Shown piece by piece: positions 1 through 8,332 of a DNA stretch of 64,000 nucleotides. The DNA is from Leisingera coralii (GTDB lineage: Bacteria; Pseudomonadota; Alphaproteobacteria; Rhodobacterales; Rhodobacteraceae), in assembly GCF_049056525.1 (NCBI RefSeq), contig NZ_JBHUPT010000029.1, positions 62,001 through 126,000 on the forward strand, given 5' to 3'. The position numbers and the translations under genes were made by a program. Every line of letters starts with the position of its first letter. Within the stretch, counting starts at the first letter, position 1. The notes beneath the pieces were generated by a model that saw nothing but the letters and a program-made list of their open reading frames with translations, ran no database searches and was not told where the DNA came from.

Positions 1-366
1 AAGCGCAGCTGCCCCCTGCCCCAGCTCAATCACCCTTGTGCCGGAGGTGTAATCCGACTCGATGATCAGGATCGCGAGCAGCCCGATCAGCGCCAGCGGC
101 GGCAGCAGGATCGCATAGATCAGCGCCAGCCGCTCCCAGGCCATATGCATGAAGACGGCAATGATCAGTCCTGCCTTCAGCACCATGAAGATCAGGATCA
201 GGCTCCAGCGCAGCAGCCCCTGCAGCTGCGCGTAATCCACCCAGTAGGAGCCGGCACTGAGGATGAACAGCAAAACCCAGACCACGAAATAGAGCTTGAT
301 CGGATGCTGCTGCCCCTCTTCATGTGCCATGCCGGTCGTATCCATTGCTTGCGGTGAATCTGTCAT
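1..366 (-). CDS. Cytochrome c oxidase subunit IV-like protein (partial, C-terminus outside window)
   Basis: An open frame starts at ATG 366 and runs to the window edge without a stop (122 codons seen). A short hydrophilic start rich in Glu, Gln and His is followed by three hydrophobic segments, with the pattern FVVWVLLFILSAGSYWVDY, then LILIFMVLKAGLIIAVFMHM, then LPPLALIGLLAILII. The VLKAGLIIAVFMHM stretch is typical of the bacterial COX4 family, a small membrane subunit of heme-copper oxidases. It lies directly downstream of the subunit III gene, 9 bases after its stop, so it is the last visible gene of the oxidase operon. The family call is from memory of conserved patterns. The end of the gene is not in the window. 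Confidence 0.8.
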   Translation of the reverse strand, partial: MTDSPQAMDTTGMAHEEGQQHPIKLYFVVWVLLFILSAGSYWVDYAQLQGLLRWSLILIFMVLKAGLIIAVFMHMAWERLALIYAILLPPLALIGLLAILIIESDYTSGTRVIELGQGAAAL

Positions 367-375
367 GGCGGCCCC

Positions 376-1092
376 CTACCACAGATAGAAGAATGCAAAG
401 ATGAAGACCCAGACCAGGTCGACGAAGTGCCAGTAAAGCCCCATGATCTCGACCGCCTCGTAATCGCCGTTGCCCGCCGACATCCAGCTGCGCTGGTCCC
501 TATCGAATTCTCCTCGCCAGACCTTGAGGGCGACGATGATCAGGAAGATCACCCCGATGGTCACATGGGTGCCGTGAAAGCCGGTGATCATGAAGAAGCT
601 GGCGCCGAACTGCTCAGCCCCCCAGGGGTTGCCCCAGGGGCGCACGCCTTCGGAAATCAGCTTGGTCCACTCAAACGCCTGCATGCCCACAAATGTGGCG
701 CCCAGCGCGGCGGTGGCCAGCATCAGCAGGGCGGTCGCCTTGCGCGCCTTGCGGTAGGCGCAGTTCACCGCCATCGCCATGGTGCCGGAGGAGGAGATCA
801 GCACAAAGGTCATGATGGCAATCAGGATCAGCGGCAGGTCCTGGCCGCCGATATGCAGGGCAAAGACCTCACTGGCGTTGGGCCATTCCACGGTGGTGGA
901 GCTGCGGGCGGTCAGATAGGCGACGAGGAAGCAGGCAAAGATGAAGGTGTCGCTGAGCAGCAGGATCCACATCATCGCCTTGCCCCAGGAGACCTTCTTG
1001 AACACCCGCTGGTCCGAGCCCCAGTCGGCGGCAAAGCCGCTGTGCCCCTGTTGCAGCAATGTCTGGTCCTGGCCTTGAAGCGGATGTTCCAT
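376..1092 (-). CDS. ctaE: Cytochrome c oxidase subunit III
   Basis: A 238-residue polytopic membrane protein of the COX3 family, part of the inner-membrane heme-copper oxidase that reduces oxygen to water. It shows the family features: a tryptophan/lysine-rich start to the first helix near residue 35, the QAFEW motif with the conserved membrane glutamate at residue 141, GFHGTHV near 175, and a C-terminal YWHFVDLVWVFIF helix. It sits between a second, more divergent COX3-like gene upstream and a subunit IV-like gene downstream, all on the minus strand. Length is at the short end for the family, because an N-terminal helix pair is reduced. It is a clear family assignment; whether this is the main or an alternative oxidase cannot be told here. 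Confidence 0.93.
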   Translation of the reverse strand: MEHPLQGQDQTLLQQGHSGFAADWGSDQRVFKKVSWGKAMMWILLLSDTFIFACFLVAYLTARSSTTVEWPNASEVFALHIGGQDLPLILIAIMTFVLISSSGTMAMAVNCAYRKARKATALLMLATAALGATFVGMQAFEWTKLISEGVRPWGNPWGAEQFGASFFMITGFHGTHVTIGVIFLIIVALKVWRGEFDRDQRSWMSAGNGDYEAVEIMGLYWHFVDLVWVFIFAFFYLW

Positions 1093-1104
1093 CAGTCTCC
1101 CTCC

Positions 1105-1803
1105 TCAACTTACGGCCGCGCGGCACAGCGCCAGAAAGGCGTTGCCCCAGCCCTGCAGCAGCGCAAACAGCATCAGCCAGAACGCCAGCAGCGCGTGCCA
1201 GTACAGCGCGCAGAGCCGCACCCCTGGCAGCAGCGCCTTGACGTCCCCTGCCCCGGCGTGGCGCAGGCAGACCGCCGCCAGCGCGATGATGCCGCCCAGC
1301 ACATGCAGCCCGTGCAGGCCGGTAATCAGGTAGAAAAAGCTCGCCGCCGGGGTGCCGTCCAGCGGATAGCCATCCGCGGTCAGCGCAATCCACACCTGCG
1401 CCTGTCCCGCCAGAAAGGCGAGCGTGGCAATGCTGGCGGCGATCAGGCTGGCGCGCAGCCAGCGCGTGGTGCCCGCCCGTGCCGAAATCACCACGAACTG
1501 CAGAAAGAAACTGGCCAGCAGCAGCAGCCCGGTGTTCAGCCAGACCCGCCCGGGCAGCGGCACCAGTTCCCACGGGGTTTCCTCGATCTGCATGACAAAG
1601 GCGCTGCCCAGCATGGCAAACAGCCCGCCGACCACCGCCAGGAAAACCGCGATGAAGATAAACCCCGGCGCGCGTCCGGGACCATGCCCCGCCAGGGGGG
1701 CAATGCCGGTCTCCAGCCAGGGTTTGGAGGCCAGGTGCTGCTGCGACAGCCACAGGCCCGCGGCCAGCGCGACCAGCGCCAGGAAGGCAAGGATGACCGT
1801 CAC
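1105..1803 (-). CDS. Divergent cytochrome c oxidase subunit III-like protein
   Basis: A 232-residue membrane protein with the COX3 fold signature GLHGLHVLGGI near residue 160 and a final YWHALLAFWLMLF helix, but otherwise divergent from the neighbouring subunit III. Where the neighbour has QAFEW this protein has QAQVW, so the conserved membrane glutamate is replaced by valine at about residue 137. It starts with GTG at 1803 and this codon overlaps the stop of the subunit I gene (GTGA), so the two are probably translationally coupled. Similar clusters with two tandem subunit III proteins are known in proteobacterial alternative oxidases. Its function is likely structural or assembly-related; this is inference. 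Confidence 0.82.
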   Translation of the reverse strand: MTVILAFLALVALAAGLWLSQQHLASKPWLETGIAPLAGHGPGRAPGFIFIAVFLAVVGGLFAMLGSAFVMQIEETPWELVPLPGRVWLNTGLLLLASFFLQFVVISARAGTTRWLRASLIAASIATLAFLAGQAQVWIALTADGYPLDGTPAASFFYLITGLHGLHVLGGIIALAAVCLRHAGAGDVKALLPGVRLCALYWHALLAFWLMLFALLQGWGNAFLALCRAAVS

Positions 1804-3575
1804 AGCCGCCTCCCCTCGCCGTCAGGCACCCAGGGATCGTTCTGGGCGACATAGTCCTTGGGGGCGCCGGGCACGCTGTAGTCATAGGCCCAGCGGTAGA
1901 CATTGGGCAGCTCATCCCCCCAGTTGCCATGCCGCGGCGGCGTCTCGGGCGTCTGCCACTCCAGCGAGGTGGCGCGCCATGGATTGCCGCCTGCTTCGCG
2001 CCCGTGGCGCAGGCTCCAGAAGATGTTGAACAGGAACAGCACCTGCACCGCGCCGACAATCAGCGCAGAGGACGAGATGAAGGCATTGAGTCCATCCACC
2101 GGCGCGGTGAGAAACTCCGGCTCGCCGATCTCGAAATAGCGGCGCGGCACGCCGACGAGGCCGACATAATGCATCGGGAAGAACACCGCATAGGCGCCGA
2201 TGAAGGTGACCCAGAAGTGGATCTGGCCCATCGCCTCGTTCAGCATCCGCCCGGTCATCTTGGGGTACCAGTGATAGATCGCCCCGAAGATCACCATGAT
2301 CGGCGCCACCCCCATCACCATGTGGAAATGCGCCACCACGAACATGGTGTCGCTGAGCGGCACATCGACCACCACATTGCCCAGGAACAGCCCGGTCAGC
2401 CCGCCGTTCACAAATGTCACGATAAAGCCCAGCGCAAACAGCATCGGCAGGGTCAGGTGAATGTCGCCCTTCCACAGGGTGAGGATCCAGTTATAGACCT
2501 TGATCGCGGTCGGGATGGCGATGATCAGCGTGGTGGTGGCAAAGAAGAAGCCGAACCAGGGGTGCATGCCCGAGACATACATGTGATGCGCCCAGACGAT
2601 GAAGCTCAGCGCGCCGATGATGACGATGGCCCAGACCATCATCCGGTAGCCGAACACATTCTTGCGCGCGTGCACCGCGATAAGGTCGGAAACGATGCCG
2701 AAGGCCGGCAGCGCCACGATATAGACCTCGGGGTGGCCGAAGAACCAGAACAGGTGCTGGAAGGCAATCGGGCTGCCGCCGCCATAGCTGAGCTTTTCCC
2801 CCAGCTCCACCAGCGCGGGCATGAAGAACGACGTGCCCAGGAGCCGGTCAAACAGCATCATCACGCAGGCCACGAACAGCGCCGGGAAGGCCAGCAGCGC
2901 CATCACCGTGGCGGTGAAGATGCCCCAGACCGTCAGCGGCAGCCGCATCATCGTCATGCCGCGGGTGCGGGCCTGCAGCACGGTCACCGCATAGTTCAGC
3001 CCGCCCATGGTGAAGCCGATGATGAACAGGATCAGCGAGACCAGCATCAGGATGATGCCGCTTTGCGCGCCGCCCGGCGTACCCGACAGCACCGCTTGCG
3101 GCGGGTACAGCGTCCAGCCCGCGCCGGTTGGCCCGCCGGGAACAAAGAAGCTGGCGACCAGCACCAGCACCGCCAGCAGGTAGACCCAGTAGCTGAGCAT
3201 GTTGACGAAGGGGAACACCATGTCGCGGGCGCCGACCATCAGCGGGATCAGGTAATTGCCGAAGCCGCCCAGGAAGATCGCGGTCAGCAGGTAGATCACC
3301 ATGATCATCCCGTGCATGGTGACGAACTGGTAATAGGCCTCGGGTGTGATGAAGTCGAAAGTGCCGGGAAAGCCCAGTTGCAGCCGCATCAGCCAGGACA
3401 TCACCAGGGCCACCAGGCCGATCGCGACGGCGGTGCCGGAATACTGGATGGCGATGTATTTGGCGTCCTGCGAGAAGACATACTTGCCGATCCAGCTGTG
3501 CGCATGCGGCGGCATCACATCGGCAACTTCGCGCGGCGGCAGATTGCTGTCCGGGTCTGGCAAGGTGTCGGTCAT
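1800..3575 (-). CDS. ctaD: Cytochrome c oxidase subunit I
   Basis: The catalytic subunit of an A-type heme-copper oxidase with twelve or more transmembrane helices. The WFFGHPEVYI motif carries the CuB histidine, the cross-linked tyrosine and the D-channel glutamate. The IPTAIKVYNW motif carries the K-channel threonine and lysine, and VAHFHMVMG carries the heme a3 and heme a ligands. ATG 3575 is preferred as start because GGAG lies 8-11 bases upstream; an in-frame ATG at 3593 would add six residues. That gives about 591 residues, normal for the family. The gene is followed with a 4-base overlap by the subunit III-like gene and preceded by subunit II after a 120-base gap that holds an inverted repeat. 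Confidence 0.96.
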   Translation of the reverse strand: MTDTLPDPDSNLPPREVADVMPPHAHSWIGKYVFSQDAKYIAIQYSGTAVAIGLVALVMSWLMRLQLGFPGTFDFITPEAYYQFVTMHGMIMVIYLLTAIFLGGFGNYLIPLMVGARDMVFPFVNMLSYWVYLLAVLVLVASFFVPGGPTGAGWTLYPPQAVLSGTPGGAQSGIILMLVSLILFIIGFTMGGLNYAVTVLQARTRGMTMMRLPLTVWGIFTATVMALLAFPALFVACVMMLFDRLLGTSFFMPALVELGEKLSYGGGSPIAFQHLFWFFGHPEVYIVALPAFGIVSDLIAVHARKNVFGYRMMVWAIVIIGALSFIVWAHHMYVSGMHPWFGFFFATTTLIIAIPTAIKVYNWILTLWKGDIHLTLPMLFALGFIVTFVNGGLTGLFLGNVVVDVPLSDTMFVVAHFHMVMGVAPIMVIFGAIYHWYPKMTGRMLNEAMGQIHFWVTFIGAYAVFFPMHYVGLVGVPRRYFEIGEPEFLTAPVDGLNAFISSSALIVGAVQVLFLFNIFWSLRHGREAGGNPWRATSLEWQTPETPPRHGNWGDELPNVYRWAYDYSVPGAPKDYVAQNDPWVPDGEGRRL

Positions 3576-3632
3576 TACTGGACTCCACTCCATTCAAGGG
3601 TTTCCCCCGGCTGAAAGCCGGGCAGCGCCCGA

Positions 3633-3676
3633 CCCTCCCGTCATGCCGGAGGCACGCTTTCAGCATGACGGGAGGG
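3633..3676. repeat. Perfect 14-bp inverted repeat between ctaC and ctaD
   Basis: The arms CCCTCCCGTCATGC (3633-3646) and its exact complement (3663-3676) enclose a 16-base loop. A second 9-bp pair, GCTGAAAGC at 3610-3618 and GCTTTCAGC at 3656-3664, overlaps it, so two alternative hairpins are possible. It lies inside the oxidase operon, between subunit II and subunit I. It could be an mRNA processing or partial termination element that adjusts subunit ratios, or a dispersed palindromic repeat. No T-run follows, so it is not a simple terminator. Confidence 0.75.
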
Positions 3677-3710
3677 CGCTAACGCACCCACCCAGGGTCA
3701 GGCGCTGCCC

Positions 3711-4598
3711 TCAGCGTTCTGCAAGTCTGGTCTCAACCCCGGTTTCAGTCGCCGCATTGGCGTAGTCTTCAAAGGTCAGCTGCTCCTGCAGCCATTCCTG
3801 GTATTCCTCCGCCTCCACCACGGTCACATAGCCGCGCATGAAGGAGTGCGCGGTGCCGCAGTATTCGGCGCAAAGCACCTCGAAATTGCCGGTACGGGTG
3901 GGGGTGAACCAGATGTAGGTGACCATGCCGGGCACCATGTCCATCTTGGCGCGGAATTCGGGCACGTAGAAATTGTGCAGAACATCGATCGAGCGCAGCA
4001 GCAGCTTCACCGGCTGGTCCACCGGCAGATAGATCTCGCCGCCCTCGACGATGATGTCATCCTTGCCAAAGCGGTCATGCGGGTTGACGCCCAGAGGGTT
4101 CTCGCCGCTCACCCATTCCGCATCCGCGGTGCCCAGCACCCCGTCCTCACCCGGCAGCCGGTAGGCCCAGTTCCACTGCTGGCCGAAAACCTCAAGCTCG
4201 CTGGCTTCCTCGGGCACTGTGACGAACTGCTTCCACACGAACAGCCCCGGCACCAGCATCGCCGCCACCCCAACGGCGGTCACCGCGGTCAGCCACCATT
4301 CCAGGCGCTTGTTTTCCGGATCGAACTCCGCCTTGTGCCCCGGCCGGTGCCGGAATTTCCAGACGCAATAGGCCGTGAACAGCACCACCGCGGCAAACAC
4401 GGCGCCGGTGATCCAGAAGGTTATGACCAGCGTGTTGTCGATATAGTCCCAATTCGACGCGATCGGCGTCCACCACCACGGACTGTACAGATGGAACGCA
4501 ACAGATCCCGCCACGATCAGCACAAGCACGACCGCAATCAGCATCCCGCCCCCTTTCCCCGCTGCCCGGGCACTCCCAAGCCCGGCAAGCAGGTTCAA
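3711..4598 (-). CDS. ctaC: Cytochrome c oxidase subunit II
   Basis: The CuA-bearing electron entry subunit. Two N-terminal transmembrane helices (about residues 19-40 and 55-80) are followed by a periplasmic cupredoxin domain. The CuA ligands are visible: a histidine in SIDVLHNFYVPEF, and the set C-E-C-H-M in CAEYCGTAHSFM. No cytochrome c domain is fused at the C-terminus. The longest frame begins with TTG at 4598. ATG 4544, residue 19 of that frame and preceded by a G-rich ribosome binding site, is an equally or more likely start. It is the first gene of the oxidase operon. The upstream 160 bases are AT-rich and probably carry the promoter. Confidence 0.94.
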   Translation of the reverse strand: MNLLAGLGSARAAGKGGGMLIAVVLVLIVAGSVAFHLYSPWWWTPIASNWDYIDNTLVITFWITGAVFAAVVLFTAYCVWKFRHRPGHKAEFDPENKRLEWWLTAVTAVGVAAMLVPGLFVWKQFVTVPEEASELEVFGQQWNWAYRLPGEDGVLGTADAEWVSGENPLGVNPHDRFGKDDIIVEGGEIYLPVDQPVKLLLRSIDVLHNFYVPEFRAKMDMVPGMVTYIWFTPTRTGNFEVLCAEYCGTAHSFMRGYVTVVEAEEYQEWLQEQLTFEDYANAATETGVETRLAER

Positions 4599-4761
4599 TC
4601 GGCATGAGAGGGCAGTATATTACGATTTCACAAATTAATCCAGAAACCGGAGGTTTTACGCCTTTGGCGGCAATGACTTTCCATTTCCATGCATTTTCAG
4701 CAAAGGCAAAGAGGCACCCGGAAAGGGCGCCCCTGAACCGCCAGTGCGGCAGCTGCGCGGA

Positions 4762-7227
4762 TCATTCCGGCAAGTATTTCTCCGACCAGCTCTCACCAGC
4801 GGCACCGCGGGCAATCATCGCATCGGTTTCTTCGGTAGAATACCCGAGCCGCGCCAGGATCGCCCGTGTGTGTTCACCGTATTTCGGGGCTGGTCCCGGG
4901 ATTGCGATCCGCCCCGCCTGCGGGCGCACCGCGTTGGGCGCCACCAGGTCACACCAGCGGCCCATCGGGTGCCGGTCATGGCGGATCACCCTGAAGGTTG
5001 CCTGCGTCAGGTCTATACTGCCTGCGCTCTCCAGCTGCAGCGCCGCGTCGCGGGTCTCATGCAGCGAGGAGAGCGGCACCGCCGTTGCCGAGGTGCCGGC
5101 AAAACCCGAGCGCCAATGAGACAGCGGCTGGCGGGCGAAGCGTTGTGACAGCGCCGCGTGCAGCTGGTCTTCCGGCAGCTCTGCCAGGTCCGCCAGTTCA
5201 GGCACCCGCGCCAGCGCTGCGCCGCGCTCAGTGGGGGCGGCGAAGAAGAACCAGCAGTCTGAGGCCTGGTAGCAGTGGTAGAACGGTCCCCACCCCAGCG
5301 CGGCGCGGCCAGAGGGTTCGTCAAAGTGCGCCCGGCCCTCGTGGTCATACATGAACTGCGCCTGGATCAGGTTGCCGGCCGCAGCAAGAGAGGCGCGTGC
5401 CACCCCGCCCTTGCCGGTTTCTTGGAGCCGCAGCAGCGCACCGCCCAGCGCCACACAGGCGCAGAAACCGGTCAGCACGTCGATGGTTCCGAAATGGGCG
5501 TGCTCTTCCGGCGTCTCCATCCCGCCGCCAAAGCGCAGCATCACGCCGGTCGCCGCTTGGGCCAGATCGTCATAGCCAAGGTGATCGGATTTCGGGCCCC
5601 GCATCGGACCGCCGAACGCATCGAGCTGCACCAGGATCAGGCGCGGGTTGATCTGCGCCAGCCGTTCCGGCGACAGGCCCAGATGGTCGCGCTGCTGGTC
5701 GGTGCCGTTCATGGTGATGACATCGGCCTCGGCGATCAGCCGCGCCAGCGCCTCCTGCCCCTCATCACTGCGCAGGTTCAGCAGGATGCTCTCCTTGCCG
5801 CGCTGCGCGTGGATGCCGAAGACAACGGTGTTCCAGGGGTCCACCGAAGGGTCCACGGGCTGCACCAGGGTCACCTCTGCGCCGTAGCGTGCCAGGGTCG
5901 AGCCGATGGTCGGCCCAGCGATCACATTGGTGAGGTCCAGCACCTTCAGCCCGTCGAGCCAGCCCTTGACCGCCTGGCCTCCGGCGCCGCCGCGTTCCGG
6001 CTCCGCCAGCAGCGCCGCCAGGTCCGCTTCAACCGCGCTGGATTTCCGCACCGCCGCCTCGTCACCGGACAGCCAGGCGACATTGCCCATCTGCTGCATG
6101 AGCCCGTGCCTGGCGTCCTCGACCTGCAGGATCAGCCCGGACGCCAAGGCGTGCGGGTCGTGCAGCCATTCCCGTGTGAAACGCTGCGCCGTGGCCGGCG
6201 CCTTGGCGGCGCCGAACAGCTCCTCCCACTCATGCGAGGGTTTGGTCAGAAAGGCCGCCTTCATCGCCGAAGACACCCGTTCCCGGTCGGAAGGCCCCAC
6301 CGGATAGTTGCGCATCGACCATTCGGCGGGCCAGTCCTTGGTGTCGAGGTAGGCGGAGAAGTCCGGCAGTTCGTCCGCCAGCTCCTTCAGCCCCAAGGTC
6401 TCCAGCACCCGGCGCGGGTGGGTGGCGACCGAGCCGCTCACCACGTAGAAGCCGCGCCCGTCGGCGCAGGTGTAGGTGCGGTAGAACGGGTCGAGGAACT
6501 CGGACAATTCCTCGAACTTCAGGTTCATCGGCAGCCCTTCGGCGGCGCGCCGGTCCAGTTCCACCTCGCGCGGGGACTTGTAGCGCTCCGGGTAGTCCTC
6601 GATCTGCTCGCAGTTATAGACCAGCCCCTCCAGCAGCGCGGCGGCCAGCGGCACCTCGATATGGTCGCCGCCATTCTGCTCGCGGGCGTTCAGGGCAAAC
6701 AGCACCGACATGGCGCCGAAGCTGGCGCCATAGGCCGAGGCCAGGGTCAGCGGCGAGAAGGACGGGTTGATGCCCATCAGGCAGCGGTTCAGGCCCATAT
6801 CGGTGAACTGGCCGGTATAGGCGGCGATCACCGCTTCCCAGGCGGGCAGCTCTGCCAGCTCCGTGTCGGTGGAGGCAAAGCCCGGCATCGACAGATAAAC
6901 CAGCTGATTGTTGGCAGCGCGCAGCACCTCCGGACCCAGGCCGAGACGGTCCATCACCCCGGGCCGGAAGTTCTCGATCACCACATCGGCGCGTTTGGCA
7001 AGCTCTATGGCAGTGGCGCGGCGTTCGCCCGTCTTAAGGTCGAGCTCCAGCGTCTGCTTGCCCCGCGACAGCATGTCAAACGCCGGACCGTCAAAGCCGG
7101 TGCCGCCAGGCGGGGTGATGCGGATGACCTCGGCCCCCATGTCGGCCAGCATCATGCCGGTCAGCGGGCCGGCCAGGTAATGGCCGAAGTCGAGAACGCG
7201 AATATGGGAAAGGGGGCGCTGCGGCAT
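4762..7227 (-). CDS. Two-domain class III CoA transferase (CaiB/BaiF family)
   Basis: An 821-residue protein made of two CaiB/BaiF-type domains, about residues 5-390 and 425-810, each starting with the family pattern IRVLDFGHYLAGP or LKVLDLTNVIAGP. Such enzymes move CoA between carboxylic acids through an aspartyl-CoA intermediate. The second domain keeps the aspartate in GTIDVLTGF (about residue 583). The equivalent stretch of the first domain, LASAYGASFGA near residue 163, has no aspartate. The protein may therefore have one active and one structural half. Most family members are single-domain and about 400 residues. The LysR gene that diverges from its start is the likely regulator. The acid substrate is not identifiable. 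Confidence 0.88.
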   Translation of the reverse strand: MPQRPLSHIRVLDFGHYLAGPLTGMMLADMGAEVIRITPPGGTGFDGPAFDMLSRGKQTLELDLKTGERRATAIELAKRADVVIENFRPGVMDRLGLGPEVLRAANNQLVYLSMPGFASTDTELAELPAWEAVIAAYTGQFTDMGLNRCLMGINPSFSPLTLASAYGASFGAMSVLFALNAREQNGGDHIEVPLAAALLEGLVYNCEQIEDYPERYKSPREVELDRRAAEGLPMNLKFEELSEFLDPFYRTYTCADGRGFYVVSGSVATHPRRVLETLGLKELADELPDFSAYLDTKDWPAEWSMRNYPVGPSDRERVSSAMKAAFLTKPSHEWEELFGAAKAPATAQRFTREWLHDPHALASGLILQVEDARHGLMQQMGNVAWLSGDEAAVRKSSAVEADLAALLAEPERGGAGGQAVKGWLDGLKVLDLTNVIAGPTIGSTLARYGAEVTLVQPVDPSVDPWNTVVFGIHAQRGKESILLNLRSDEGQEALARLIAEADVITMNGTDQQRDHLGLSPERLAQINPRLILVQLDAFGGPMRGPKSDHLGYDDLAQAATGVMLRFGGGMETPEEHAHFGTIDVLTGFCACVALGGALLRLQETGKGGVARASLAAAGNLIQAQFMYDHEGRAHFDEPSGRAALGWGPFYHCYQASDCWFFFAAPTERGAALARVPELADLAELPEDQLHAALSQRFARQPLSHWRSGFAGTSATAVPLSSLHETRDAALQLESAGSIDLTQATFRVIRHDRHPMGRWCDLVAPNAVRPQAGRIAIPGPAPKYGEHTRAILARLGYSTEETDAMIARGAAGESWSEKYLPE

Positions 7228-7335
7228 TTGGGAGGTCTCTGTCTGTTACAGGTCAGTTCTCAGTCCGCCACAGATTATCTTTGCCCGGGCCTTTATCCAC
7301 TGGCCAAGAACTCATGCACTCCCTAACATTTTCCT

Positions 7336-8271
7336 ATGGAACGCTCGATACGCCCCACCGCCGGCTCACTGAATGCCCTCCTGGTGCTGGAGGTGGCGGT
7401 GCGCCATGCCAGCCTGTCCCGCGCGGCGGCTGAACTGGGACTGAGCCAGCCCGCGGTGTCCCGCCATATCACGACCCTGGAGGAGCGGCTGCGCCAGCCG
7501 CTGTTTGAGCGCAACAACAACCGGATCACGCCAACGGCCAATGCCACCCGGCTGGCCGACGCGGTGGCGCTGGGGCTGGGCCATGTGGATCAGGCCTGGA
7601 GCGAGGTGCTGGCCGCGCCGGAAACCAACGAGGTGACGCTGGCCTGCACCTTCGGCTTTGCCGATCAGTGGCTGATGCCCCGCTATTCTGACCTGCGCGC
7701 CCATCTGGATGGCGGCCGGGTGCGGGTTGTGACCACGGATCAGCTGGGGGATATCGACCTCAGCCGGCTGGACGCGGCGGTGGTCTGGGATCCGGCGCGG
7801 ATGCCGGACCGGCCCTATTTCCCGCTGATCGCGGCAGAGACCTTCCCGATCTGCAGCCCCGCGTTTCTGGAGGCCTATCCGCAGGCGGCGGACAACATCG
7901 CGCTAATCCCGCCGGAGCTGTTCTTGCACTTTGACACCGGAAGCTCCGGTTTTCTGACCTGGGAAGGCTGGTTTGAGCGCGCGGGCCTGCCGCCGCCACA
8001 ATTCGGCACAGCGGCGGCATTCGACGCCTACCCCTTCCTGCTGCAGTCGGTGCGCCGCGGCGAGGGGATCGGGCTGGGCTGGAGCGGCATCGCCGATCAC
8101 GCGCTGGCCTGCGGCGAGGTGCTGCGGCTGGGGCCTGCGGTCTCGGACCGGCCGTACAGCTATTTCCTGCAGCACCGCGCTCCCGGCGCCAGCGGCGGCG
8201 CCCTGGCGCGGATGCTGGACTGGTTCAAGCGCGAGGCGGACACCCTGCAGGACCTGACCGGCCGGAACTGA
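7336..8271 (+). CDS. LysR-family transcriptional regulator (GcvA-like)
   Basis: A 311-residue regulator with an N-terminal winged helix-turn-helix (residues about 12-70; the motif ASLSRAAAELGLSQPAVSRHI is typical of LysR proteins). A periplasmic-binding-fold effector domain follows. The conserved ALLVLEVAVRHAS-like start and the FERNNNRITPT wing place it near GcvA. It diverges from the two-domain CoA transferase with about 108 bases between the starts, the usual arrangement for a LysR activator and its target. The effector is unknown. Its 3' end runs toward the BCCT gene, with a shared terminator hairpin in the 61-base gap. Confidence 0.92.
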   Translation: MERSIRPTAGSLNALLVLEVAVRHASLSRAAAELGLSQPAVSRHITTLEERLRQPLFERNNNRITPTANATRLADAVALGLGHVDQAWSEVLAAPETNEVTLACTFGFADQWLMPRYSDLRAHLDGGRVRVVTTDQLGDIDLSRLDAAVVWDPARMPDRPYFPLIAAETFPICSPAFLEAYPQAADNIALIPPELFLHFDTGSSGFLTWEGWFERAGLPPPQFGTAAAFDAYPFLLQSVRRGEGIGLGWSGIADHALACGEVLRLGPAVSDRPYSYFLQHRAPGASGGALARMLDWFKREADTLQDLTGRN

Positions 8272-8302
8272 AAAGGGCCGGAGGGATTTCTCCCCCCGGC
8301 CC
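8271..8302 (-). terminator. Intrinsic terminator of the BCCT operon
   Basis: Read on the minus strand, a stem of 12 pairs with one mismatch (8275-8286 with 8291-8302) closed by a GAAA loop is followed by TTTT. It lies about 30 bases after the BCCT stop codon and just beyond the stop of the convergent LysR gene, so it could also end that transcript. Confidence 0.8.
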
Positions 8303-8332
8303 CTGCACCACCCTGGCAGGTGGCTTAGGTTT

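Noticed and set aside
427..1854. Long plus-strand open frame antisense to the oxidase genes
   Set aside because: It has no family similarity and mirrors the codon phase of the true minus-strand genes. High GC makes such shadow frames long.
1929..3614. 561-codon plus-strand frame antisense to ctaD
   Set aside because: It is rich in His, Asp, Gln and Arg with no hydrophobic core, the usual mark of a shadow of a membrane protein gene.
5275..7326. 683-codon plus-strand frame antisense to the CoA transferase
   Set aside because: The complementary frame has clear two-domain CaiB similarity and this one has none.
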